This document shows, piece after piece, positions 14,348-20,505 of a stretch of DNA of 21,686 bases (positions within the stretch are counted from its first letter, which is position 1; every line of letters starts with the position of its first letter). The translations under genes and the position numbers were made by a program. The stretch is taken from positions 1 to 21,686 of the forward strand of contig JAUJME010000009.1 of the NCBI GenBank assembly GCA_030447005.1, given 5' to 3'. This stretch comes from Solirubrobacteraceae bacterium. GTDB taxonomy: Bacteria > Actinomycetota > Thermoleophilia > Solirubrobacterales > Solirubrobacteraceae. A model generated the notes under the pieces. That model was given only the letters and a program-made list of their open reading frames with translations. It searched no databases and was not told where the DNA came from.

Positions 14348-15115
14348 CTACCGATCGCCGTCCGCGGCGTCGCGCGGCGTCGGCGCGGCCCGGCGCACGC
14401 GCTCGCACGAGCCGTTGGGGTTGCTCGCGCTCGCGTCCATGATCACGTCGACGTGATCGAGGACGGCGAGGTCCCTGCCCGCTCCGCAGGTGATGCGGTC
14501 GACCTCGCCGTCGCGGACGCCGATGCGGTCGCGGCCGGGGCCGCCGTCGATCGTGTCGCCGACCTGGTCGACGCCCGGGCCGGGCGCCACGTCGACCGGG
14601 GCGAGCGCGAACAGCACGTCGTTGCCGGCGCCGCCGCGGGTCGTGTCGACGCCGGGGTTGGCGAGGATCCGGTCGTTGCCGGGGCCGCCCTCCTGGGTGT
14701 CGTCGCCCCGCCCGCCGAACATGCGGTCGCGACCGTTCTCGCCGAACGCGAGGTCGTTGCCGTCGCCGCTCACGATGCGGTCGCGCGAGTCGCCGCCGCG
14801 GAGCGTGTCGTCGCCCGCGCCCCCGAAGAGGCGGTCGAAGGAGCTGCGGTCGCCCGCGTCGTTGAGGTCGCCGCGCAGCAGGTCGTTGCCGGCTCCGCCG
14901 TGGAGGCGGTCGTTGCCGGGCCCGCCGAGCAGGCGGTCGTCGGCTCCAAGGCCGAAGATGCGGTCGTTGCCCTGGTTGCCGTCGATGAGGTCCGGGCCCA
15001 TCGTGCCGCGCAGGCGCTCGTTGCCGGGCCCGCCGCTGATCGTCGCCGCCACCGCGGTGGCCGGCACGAGCGCCAGCGCGGTGAGCGCACCGGCCGTCGT
15101 CTTCCTGAGGTGCAT
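14348..15115 (-). CDS. Secreted GG-x-G-x-D repeat (RTX-like) protein, longer of the pair
   Basis: The 255-residue protein has a signal peptide (1-23, TAVAA) and then roughly a dozen degenerate nonapeptide units such as GGPGNDRLH, GGAGDDTLR and GGAGNDVLF (about 28-200), which form calcium-binding parallel beta-rolls in RTX proteins. The C-terminal cap 'DRITCGAGRDLAVLDH' and 'GSCERVRR' has a cysteine pair (Cys210, Cys237). No toxin or enzyme domain is attached. ATG at 15115 is chosen because AAGGAGG lies 5 nt upstream and the signal peptide starts there; a longer frame to 15178 adds an implausible N-terminus. It diverges from a second such gene across the operator at 15180-15219. Confidence 0.85.
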   Translation of the reverse strand: MHLRKTTAGALTALALVPATAVAATISGGPGNERLRGTMGPDLIDGNQGNDRIFGLGADDRLLGGPGNDRLHGGAGNDLLRGDLNDAGDRSSFDRLFGGAGDDTLRGGDSRDRIVSGDGNDLAFGENGRDRMFGGRGDDTQEGGPGNDRILANPGVDTTRGGAGNDVLFALAPVDVAPGPGVDQVGDTIDGGPGRDRIGVRDGEVDRITCGAGRDLAVLDHVDVIMDASASNPNGSCERVRRAAPTPRDAADGDR

Positions 15116-15120
15116 CGTCT

Positions 15121-15127
15121 CCTCCTT
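15121..15127 (-). promoter_or_regulatory. Shine-Dalgarno AAGGAGG of the longer RTX-like gene
   Basis: On the minus strand AAGGAGG lies 5 nt before the ATG at 15115 and decides that start. Confidence 0.75.
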
Positions 15128-15179
15128 CGTCGGGTGCTGCCGTCTGTTCTCCCACCCGGCGGGGCTCGTGTGACACACG

Positions 15180-15219
15180 TCTCACGGACTTCTCAGCCTG
15201 CGTGAGAGTTCCGTGAGAG
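15180..15219. promoter_or_regulatory. Candidate response-regulator operator with four half-sites
   Basis: Two direct repeats CGTGAGAG (15201-15208 and 15212-15219) are 11 bp apart on the plus strand. On the minus strand CTGAGAAG and CGTGAGAC form a matching pair 11 bp apart. Together they make a 16-bp near-perfect inverted repeat (15180-15195 against 15203-15218, 14 of 16 matching). Tandem half-sites one helical turn apart are typical for OmpR/PhoB-type regulators. The site lies between the two divergent RTX-like genes, the right-hand one overlapping an OmpR-type regulator gene. Confidence 0.65.
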
Positions 15220-15261
15220 GGCGTGCGCGCCGCGTCCGCAGCGGGCATCATTGGTCGCCCT

Positions 15262-15663
15262 GTGCGCCGTCTGCTCGTCCTCCTGCTCACCGCGGCGTTC
15301 GCCCTGACCGCCGCCACGGCGTCCGCGGTCATCCGCGTCGGGACGGACGGGCCGGACCGGCTGGAGGGCACGCGCGGCACGGACCGGCTGGCCGGGCGCG
15401 GCGGCAACGACGTGCTGATCGGCAACGCCGGCCGCGACCGCCTCCAGGGCGGGCCCGGCGACGACACCCTGCTCGGCGGCGCCGGCCGCGACCGCATCGG
15501 GGCCGGCGGCGGCCGCGACGTGGTCGCCGCGGGCGCCGGCAACGACGTCGTCTTCGTCCGCGGCGGCGGAGCGGACCGCGTGGGCTGCGGCCCCGGGAGC
15601 GACCGCGTGGTCGCCGACGGCCGCGACGACGTCGCGGGCGACTGCGAGACCGTCGAGCGGTGA
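15262..15663 (+). CDS. Secreted GG-x-G-x-D repeat (RTX-like) protein, shorter of the pair
   Basis: A 133-residue protein with a signal peptide (1-22, ATASA) and about seven units such as GTDRLAGRG, GGNDVLIGN, GGPGDDTLL and GAGNDVVFV. The C-terminal cap 'DRVGCGPGSDRVVAD...GDCETVER' carries Cys109 and Cys128, equivalent to the cysteine pair of the divergent neighbour, so the two are probably paralogues. Calcium binding is inferred from the repeat. GTG at 15262 is chosen because it begins a clean signal peptide; GTG at 15223 would add 13 residues. Its TGA overlaps the response-regulator start as GTGA, which ties this exported protein to the two-component system. Confidence 0.8.
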   Translation: MRRLLVLLLTAAFALTAATASAVIRVGTDGPDRLEGTRGTDRLAGRGGNDVLIGNAGRDRLQGGPGDDTLLGGAGRDRIGAGGGRDVVAAGAGNDVVFVRGGGADRVGCGPGSDRVVADGRDDVAGDCETVER

Positions 15664-16358
15664 GCGCGGCGGCGGCCGGCGACGGCGGCCCGGTCGTGCT
15701 GCTCGTCGACGACGACCCCGCGATCCGCCGCACCGTCGGCGAGGGCCTCGAGCTCGAGGGCTTCGCCGTCGTCCGCGCGTCAGGCGGCCGCGCCGCGCTG
15801 GCGGCGATCGAGTCCGTCGCGCCGGCGATCATGCTCCTCGACCTCGCGATGCCCGACCTCGACGGCCTCGAGGTCCTCCAGCGGCTGCGCGAGCGCGGCG
15901 ACGACCTCCCGGTCTGCGTGCTGTCCGCCCGCGACGAGGTCGGCGACCGGGTGCGCGGGCTCGAGGCGGGCGCCGACGACTACGTCGTCAAGCCGTTCGC
16001 GCTCGAGGAGGTCGCCGCGCGCCTGCACGCGCTCCTGCGTCGCCGCCCCGCGCCGTCCGGCTCGCTGCTGGAGGCCGGCGACGTCGCCGTCGACCTGAAC
16101 GCCTGGACCGCGCGGCGGGGCGAGCGCGACCTCGAGCTCACGCGACGCGAGCTCGAGCTGCTCGCCTGCTTCCTGCGCCATCCGGGCGAGATCCTCAGCC
16201 GGCGCGAGCTCCACGAGGAGGTCTGGGGCTACACGTTCGACCCCGGCACCAACGTGGCCGACGTCTTCGTCGGCTACCTCCGCCGCAAGCTCGAGGCCGG
16301 CGGCGAGCCCCGCGTGCTGCACACGGTCCGCGGCGTCGGCTTCGTCCTGCGACCCTGA
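15660..16358 (+). CDS. OmpR/PhoB-type two-component response regulator
   Basis: A 232-residue regulator. The receiver domain (about 11-127) has the acidic pocket DDD (17-19), phospho-acceptor Asp61 in LLDLAMPDLDG, Ser89 and Lys111 (VKPF). The winged-helix DNA-binding domain (about 135-230) has 'LTRRELELLACFLRHPGEILSR' features (160-181), the 'EEVWGY' turn, a recognition helix around NVADVFVGYLRRKLE (198-212) and the wing VRGVGFVL. The GTG start overlaps the RTX-like stop by 4 nt. The kinase gene follows after 5 nt. It probably binds the half-sites at 15180-15219 and so regulates its own operon and the divergent RTX-like gene. Confidence 0.93.
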   Translation: MSAAAAGDGGPVVLLVDDDPAIRRTVGEGLELEGFAVVRASGGRAALAAIESVAPAIMLLDLAMPDLDGLEVLQRLRERGDDLPVCVLSARDEVGDRVRGLEAGADDYVVKPFALEEVAARLHALLRRRPAPSGSLLEAGDVAVDLNAWTARRGERDLELTRRELELLACFLRHPGEILSRRELHEEVWGYTFDPGTNVADVFVGYLRRKLEAGGEPRVLHTVRGVGFVLRP

Positions 16359-16363
16359 GCGGC

Positions 16364-17752
16364 ATGCGCGGCCTCCGCGGGCGCCTGACGCTCGGGCTGA
16401 CCCTGGTGCTCGCCGCCGTGCTGGCCGCGGCGGGGCTCCTCGCCGCGCGCGACGTCGACCGCACCGACCGCGAGGCGCTCGACGACCGCCTCCAGCGCAC
16501 GGCCGAGCTCTCGCGCGCGACCGCCGTCGCCGCCGTCCAGGAGGAGGTCCCCTCGGCCGACGACCGGCTCGACGCCGTGCTCTCCGCCACCCGCACCTCC
16601 CTGCGGCTGGTCATCGGCTCGGCGACGCTGCTCGAGACGGGGAGCCCGCCGCCTTCGCGCCCGCGGCTGGGCGACGGGCTGAGCACCTTCACGGCGGGCG
16701 GGGAGCGCTACCGGGCCTTCGTCACCCGGCTGCGCGACCCCGGGCTCGACGGGCTGGCGCGGCTCGAGGTCATCACGCCCCTGACCACGCTCGAGCGCCG
16801 CCAGGCCGCGCTGCACCGCCGCCTGGAGCTGCTCGGGCTGCTCGCCCTCGTGCTGGGCGCCGCCGGCGTGTGGCTGGCCAGCGGCGTGATCCTGCGCCCG
16901 CTGCGCCGGCTGCGGCGCGCGACGGCTTCGATCGCCGGCGACGAGGACCTCTCCCGCCGCGTCCCGGACGGTCGCGGGCCGACGGAGCTGCGGGCGCTCG
17001 CTTCGTCGTTCAACGCGATGCTCGCGCGGCTGAGCGGCTCGGCCGCCGACCGCGAGCGCGCGCTCGCCGCGACCCGCCGGTTCACGGCCGACGCCGGCCA
17101 CGAGCTGCGCACGCCGCTCACCACGATCCAGGCGACGCTGTCGACGCTCGCCCGCCACTCCGACCTCCCTTCCGAGCGGCGCGCGCGCATGGCGGCGGAC
17201 GCGCTCGAGGAGCAGGGGCGCCTGGTCGCCCTGCTCGACGGCCTCCAGGCGCTCGCGCGCGCCGACTCCGCGCCCGCCCTCGCGAGCGTCGACCTCGCCG
17301 AGGTCGTCGATGCGTCGCTCCAGGCCGCGCGGGAGCGCCATCCGGCTGTCCGCTGGTCGGCCCGGCTGCCCGACGCCGCCGTCCCGGTCGCGGGCTGGGA
17401 GCCCGGGCTGCGCTCCCTGCTCGACAACCTGCTCGCCAACGCCGCCCATCACGGCCGGCCGGGCGGCGAGGTGCGCGTCGGCCTGAGCGGCGGGCCGGCG
17501 CCGCAGGTCGTCGTCGAGGACGACGGCCCGGGGGTCGCGGAGGCCGACCGCGAGCGGATCTTCGAGCCGTTCACGCGGCTCGACGGCTCGGCCGGCCCGG
17601 GCTCGGGACTCGGGCTCGCGCTGGTCGCCCAGCAGGCGCGCCACCACGGTGCGACCGTCGAGGTCGGCCGCTCCGAGGCGCTCGGCGGCGCGCGCTTCGC
17701 CGTCGCGTTCAGGCCCGCAGGCGGTAGCCCGTCACGAACAGCCGGCGGTTGA
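16364..17752 (+). CDS. Two-component sensor histidine kinase
   Basis: A 462-residue membrane kinase, partner of the preceding regulator. It has TM1 (about 8-28), an external sensor region of about 125 residues without a recognised domain, TM2 (about 154-176) and a HAMP domain (177-228). The HisKA domain has phospho-acceptor His246 in AGHELRTPL. The ATPase domain has the N-box DNLLANAAHH (354-363), G1 box EDDGPGV (385-391), F-box FEPF (400-403) and G2 box GSGLGLAL (413-420). The core ends near residue 449 (FAVAFR); the last 13 residues are read antisense to the 3' end of the facing ABC permease gene, a 44-bp overlap. The signal sensed is unknown. Confidence 0.94.
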   Translation: MRGLRGRLTLGLTLVLAAVLAAAGLLAARDVDRTDREALDDRLQRTAELSRATAVAAVQEEVPSADDRLDAVLSATRTSLRLVIGSATLLETGSPPPSRPRLGDGLSTFTAGGERYRAFVTRLRDPGLDGLARLEVITPLTTLERRQAALHRRLELLGLLALVLGAAGVWLASGVILRPLRRLRRATASIAGDEDLSRRVPDGRGPTELRALASSFNAMLARLSGSAADRERALAATRRFTADAGHELRTPLTTIQATLSTLARHSDLPSERRARMAADALEEQGRLVALLDGLQALARADSAPALASVDLAEVVDASLQAARERHPAVRWSARLPDAAVPVAGWEPGLRSLLDNLLANAAHHGRPGGEVRVGLSGGPAPQVVVEDDGPGVAEADRERIFEPFTRLDGSAGPGSGLGLALVAQQARHHGATVEVGRSEALGGARFAVAFRPAGGSPSRTAGG

Positions 17753-18476
17753 TCGCGAACAGCAGCAGCGTGGCCGCGGTGAGGAAGGCCAGCGAGAGCG
17801 CGACGTTGACCTCCGAGTAGCCCAGGAAGCCGTAGCGGACGAGCCCGATCATGTAGTAGACGGGGTTGAACTGGGTCAGCGTCTGGAACGGCTCGGGCAG
17901 CAGCGCCGCCGAGTAGAAGACGCCGCCCAGGAAGATCAGCGGCTGCAGGACGAAGGTCTGGGCGAAGGAGACGTCGTCGAACTGCTCGGCGCGCACGCCG
18001 ATCAGCACGCCGAGCTGGGCGAAGAAGAAGCCGACGAGCAGCAGCGCGGGGATGAGCACCAGGGCGTGCTCGACCGGCACCCCGACCAGCACGGACGCGG
18101 CGAGGAAGGTGAGCAGCGCGACGAGCATCCCCCGCAGGAAGCCGCCGAGCGAGAACGCGAGCAGCAGCTGGACCGGCGACGCGGGCGAGGAGAGCTGGTC
18201 GTCGATCGCGCGCTGGAACTTCTGCTGGAGGATCGAGGAGGAGTTGTTGGCGAAGGCGTTCATCGCCCAGGCCATCATGATCAGCCCGGGGACGATGAAG
18301 ACGACGTAGTCGATCCCCCCGATCTCGTCGATGCGCGAGCCGAGCGCCGCCCCGAAGACGGAGATGTAGAGGAAGGTCTCCAGCAGCGGCGCGCCGAGCG
18401 TCTGGCGCTTGATCTTCAGGAAGCGGCTGACCTCCCGCCGCGCGAGGGCGACGAAGCGGATCTGGGCGGCGGTCAC
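17709..18476 (-). CDS. ABC-2 type transporter permease
   Basis: A 255-residue integral membrane protein with about six hydrophobic segments (around 30-47, 56-75, 103-135, 137-160, 174-194 and 225-243). The family's 'FQTLTQFNPVYYMIGLVRYGFLGY' region (197-220) before the last segment is typical of ABC-2 exporters of the drug or polysaccharide type. GTG at 18476 overlaps the ATPase stop (GTGA), so the two subunits are translationally coupled. The substrate is unknown. The 3' end overlaps the kinase gene by 44 bp. Confidence 0.92.
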   Translation of the reverse strand: MTAAQIRFVALARREVSRFLKIKRQTLGAPLLETFLYISVFGAALGSRIDEIGGIDYVVFIVPGLIMMAWAMNAFANNSSSILQQKFQRAIDDQLSSPASPVQLLLAFSLGGFLRGMLVALLTFLAASVLVGVPVEHALVLIPALLLVGFFFAQLGVLIGVRAEQFDDVSFAQTFVLQPLIFLGGVFYSAALLPEPFQTLTQFNPVYYMIGLVRYGFLGYSEVNVALSLAFLTAATLLLFAINRRLFVTGYRLRA

Positions 18477-19234
18477 GCCGCGCTCTCGATCTTCGCCCGC
18501 GAGAGCTCCTTGCGCCCGACGAGCTCGAGGTAGGCGTCCTCGAGGCTCGCCACCCCGTACTGCGCCGCGAGCTCGCCGCTGGACCCCTCCGCGGCGATCT
18601 CGCCGTCGTTGATGAAGGCGATGCGGTCGCAGAGCTGCTCGGCCTCTTCGAGGTAGTGCGTGGTGAGGAGGATCGTCGTGCCCTCGGCGTTGATGCGCTG
18701 GACGTAGTGCCACAGCTCGAGGCGCAGCTCGACGTCGACACCCGCGGTCGGCTCGTCGAGGATGAGCAGGCGCGGCCGGTGCATGAGCGCGCGGGCGAGG
18801 ATGAGCCGGCGCTTCATCCCGCCCGAGAGGGTGCGCGTGCGGTCGTTGCGCTTCTCGCTGAGCGAGAACGCCTCGAGCAGCTCCTTGGTCCGCTCGCGGC
18901 GCTCGCGGCGCGGCATGCCGAAGTAGCCGCCGTGGTAGTCGAGCGTCTCCTCGAGCGTGAGGAACCAGTCGAGGTTGAGGTCCTGCGGCGCGAGGCCGAC
19001 CGCCGCCCGCGCCTCCTCGTAGTTCTCGATGGCGTCGTGGCCGAAGATGCGGATGGCGCCGGAGGTCGGCTGGGCGAGCCCGGTCGCGCAGTGGATCAGC
19101 GTCGACTTGCCCGCGCCGTTGGGCCCGAGGAGGCCGAAGAACGCGCCGTCGGGGATCTCGAGCGAGACCCCGCGCAGCGCCTCGGTCCCCGTCGGATAGC
19201 GCTTGACGAGGCCGTCGATCTCCAGGGCGGGCAT
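18473..19234 (-). CDS. ABC transporter ATP-binding protein (ABC-2 exporter type)
   Basis: A 253-residue ATPase with all expected parts: Walker A GPNGAGKST (37-45), Q-loop Gln84 (LAPQDLNLD), signature LSGGM (136-140), Walker B LLILDEP (156-162), and H-loop His193 (TTHYLEEAE). The Cys/Asp-rich end 'LSRAKIESAA' leads into the permease start. ATG at 19234 is preferred over the in-frame GTG at 19243, because TAAGGT ends 7 nt before the ATG and overlaps that GTG. The promoter is covered by a small palindrome (19244-19258), so repression by a local or distant regulator is possible. Confidence 0.95.
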   Translation of the reverse strand: MPALEIDGLVKRYPTGTEALRGVSLEIPDGAFFGLLGPNGAGKSTLIHCATGLAQPTSGAIRIFGHDAIENYEEARAAVGLAPQDLNLDWFLTLEETLDYHGGYFGMPRRERRERTKELLEAFSLSEKRNDRTRTLSGGMKRRLILARALMHRPRLLILDEPTAGVDVELRLELWHYVQRINAEGTTILLTTHYLEEAEQLCDRIAFINDGEIAAEGSSGELAAQYGVASLEDAYLELVGRKELSRAKIESAA

Positions 19235-19241
19235 GGCGCCC

Positions 19242-19258
19242 ACCTTACACTAAGTAAG
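19242..19258 (-). promoter_or_regulatory. Putative -10 TAAGGT overlapped by a CTTAC-N5-GTAAG palindrome
   Basis: On the minus strand TAAGGT (19242-19247) ends 7 nt before the ATG at 19234. The perfect arms CTTAC (19244-19248) and GTAAG (19254-19258) overlap the box, a layout expected for an operator. No regulator gene is adjacent. Confidence 0.5.
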
Positions 19259-19276
19259 CAGCGGTGCTGCTGCTGT

Positions 19277-19555
19277 TCAGCCCGCGGCGGTGGCGTAGCG
19301 CTGCTGGGCGCGGGCGCGCGCCTTGGCCGCCTCCGCCTCGCGGTCCTTCGGCGGCGCCGTCGTCACGAGCTCGGCGAGCAGGCGCTCCGACGCGGCGGTC
19401 ACGGCGTCGACCGCGCGCTCGAACGCCTCGGCGTTGGCCTGCGACGGGCGCGTGGAGCCGCTGATCTTGCGGACGTACTGGAGCGCGGCGGCGCGGACCT
19501 CGTCCCCGGTGGCGGCGGGCTCGAAGTTGTGGAGGGTGCGGATGTTGCGGCACAT
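19277..19555 (-). CDS. DUF2277 family protein
   Basis: A 92-residue protein starting with the DUF2277 hallmark MCRNIRTLHNFEP, followed by 'EVRAAALQYVRKISGSTRPS' features (19-38) and 'AFERAVDAVT' (44-53). The function is unknown. The paired Cys and N-terminal Arg/Asn are conserved in the family as I recall it. TTAGGCT ends 7 nt before its ATG, within the 22-nt gap after the cupin gene, so it probably has its own leaderless transcript. Confidence 0.9.
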   Translation of the reverse strand: MCRNIRTLHNFEPAATGDEVRAAALQYVRKISGSTRPSQANAEAFERAVDAVTAASERLLAELVTTAPPKDREAEAAKARARAQQRYATAAG

Positions 19556-19562
19556 GGCGCCG

Positions 19563-19568
19563 AGCCTA
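19563..19568 (-). promoter_or_regulatory. Putative -10 element TAGGCT (CGTTAGGCT) of a leaderless promoter
   Basis: On the minus strand CGTTAGGCT ends 7 nt before the ATG at 19555. It is the same 9-mer as the one before the DUF1697 gene. Confidence 0.6.
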
Positions 19569-19577
19569 ACGCCCGGC

Positions 19578-20054
19578 TCAGCGGCCGTCGACCTCGCCGT
19601 GGTAGTAGTCGACCCGGCTCGCGCGCGTGGTGATCAGGTCCTCCGCCTTGTCGCCCGTCCAGACCCCGACCTTGCCGCTGTCCGGATACGCGGTGGCGGT
19701 CGGGTAGACGACGTTCGACCACATGACGATCCGGGCGGGCGCGTCCGAGTCGTTGCGGACCTGGTGGACGCCCTCGGGCCCCGTGGGGAAGAAGACGACG
19801 TCGAACGGTGCGAGCTCCTCCGTCGCGTCGGCCGCGCGGACGGTCGGGCGCCCTTCGAGCACCAGCAGCCATTCCTCCTCGCCGTACTCGTAGTGATACG
19901 GGCAGAGCGCCTGGCCCGGCGGCAGCTCGTAGACGCTCATCCCGGTGTCCTTCGCGCCCACCTGCGTGCCGAGCCGGAACATCCCGGCCCGGAACGGCTG
20001 GGGGTCGTCGGCGTCGTAGGTGAAGTGCGGGTCGGAGATGGAGAGGCGTCGCAT
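19578..20054 (-). CDS. Cupin-domain protein
   Basis: A 158-residue single-domain cupin. Motif 1 is seen as 'CPYHYEYGEEEWLLVLEG' (51-68; His54, Glu56 and Glu60 as likely metal ligands), and motif 2 as 'FFPTGPEGVHQVRND' (88-102; His97). The fold binds a metal and a small molecule, but no specific enzyme is recognisable. The C-terminal 'DYYHGEVDGR' is conserved in similar proteins as far as I recall. A weak box, GACGAT, ends 7 nt before the ATG; it departs from TAnnnT at the first base, so I do not list it separately. Confidence 0.85.
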   Translation of the reverse strand: MRRLSISDPHFTYDADDPQPFRAGMFRLGTQVGAKDTGMSVYELPPGQALCPYHYEYGEEEWLLVLEGRPTVRAADATEELAPFDVVFFPTGPEGVHQVRNDSDAPARIVMWSNVVYPTATAYPDSGKVGVWTGDKAEDLITTRASRVDYYHGEVDGR

Positions 20055-20085
20055 GGCGCGGATCGTCCCACGCCGCGACCTCCGC

Positions 20086-20328
20086 CTATCCGCCCGCCAG
20101 CACCGCGTCGTAGCCCTCGGCCCGCAGGACGTCCATCACGACGTCGCGCTGGTCGCCCTGAAGCTCGATCACGCCGCCCTTCGCCGAGCCGCCGACGCCG
20201 CAGCGGCGCTTGAGCCGGCCGGCGAGCTCGCGCAGCCCGTCGTCGGGAAGCGGCACGCCGGAGATCGTCGTCACCGCCTTCCCGCGGCGGCCGCTCGTCT
20301 CGCGGCGGACCTTCACGCGCTCGGCCAT
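20086..20328 (-). CDS. SUI1/YciH-family (eIF1-like) translation factor homologue
   Basis: An 80-residue protein with the SUI1 core: 'RRETSGRRGKAVTTISG' (8-24), 'LKRRCGVGGSAKGG' (39-52) and 'IELQGDQRDVV' (54-64). Eukaryotic and archaeal relatives act in start-codon selection; the bacterial YciH type is thought to influence initiation fidelity, but its role is poorly defined. ATG at 20328 has TAGCGT ending 7 nt upstream. A frame extending further upstream to 21228 is not supported, since it crosses the hairpins and the oppositely oriented FAD gene. It lies 31 nt before the cupin gene. Confidence 0.9.
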   Translation of the reverse strand: MAERVKVRRETSGRRGKAVTTISGVPLPDDGLRELAGRLKRRCGVGGSAKGGVIELQGDQRDVVMDVLRAEGYDAVLAGG

Positions 20329-20335
20329 GGCGCGC

Positions 20336-20341
20336 ACGCTA
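20336..20341 (-). promoter_or_regulatory. Putative -10 element TAGCGT for the SUI1-like gene
   Basis: On the minus strand TAGCGT ends 7 nt before the ATG at 20328. The expected -35 region falls inside the hairpin at 20354-20373. Confidence 0.55.
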
Positions 20342-20353
20342 CAAGGGCGCCCC

Positions 20354-20373
20354 AGCCGGAGCGCCCTCCGGCT
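20354..20373. repeat. Perfect hairpin in the SUI1-like promoter region
   Basis: AGCCGGAG (20354-20361) and CTCCGGCT (20366-20373) form an 8-bp stem with a CGCC loop. It lies at about -20 to -40 from the SUI1-like start of transcription, so it could be an operator; no T-run follows. Confidence 0.5.
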
Positions 20374-20441
20374 CAGCCGACGCGGATCCCTGCGACGGAG
20401 TGCTCGACGGCAGCGCCTGTCGCGGGCGAGCCGCAGGCCAA

Positions 20442-20462
20442 GGCTGTGCTTCTGGCACAGCC
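20442..20462. repeat. Perfect hairpin upstream of the broken FAD gene
   Basis: GGCTGTGC (20442-20449) and GCACAGCC (20455-20462) form an 8-bp stem around TTCTG. It lies 43 nt before the ATG of the FAD gene, in the 177-bp gene-free divergent region 20329-20505. It may be an operator or a transcript structure. Confidence 0.45.
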
Positions 20463-20505
20463 AAGGAGCCGGCCCTACCTCGGACGTCCCGGCCGCGCGA
20501 AGCTC

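Noticed and set aside
14453..15205. Long plus-strand open frame and repeated 'cggtcgttgcc'-type units that look like an array
   Set aside because: They are the antisense of the GG-x-G-x-D codons of the minus-strand RTX-like gene. Unit length is irregular and there are no unique spacers, so it is not a CRISPR or an independent gene.
14348..15663. RTX toxins
   Set aside because: Both proteins are only repeat plus cap, have ordinary signal peptides, and no type I secretion or toxin domain is nearby.
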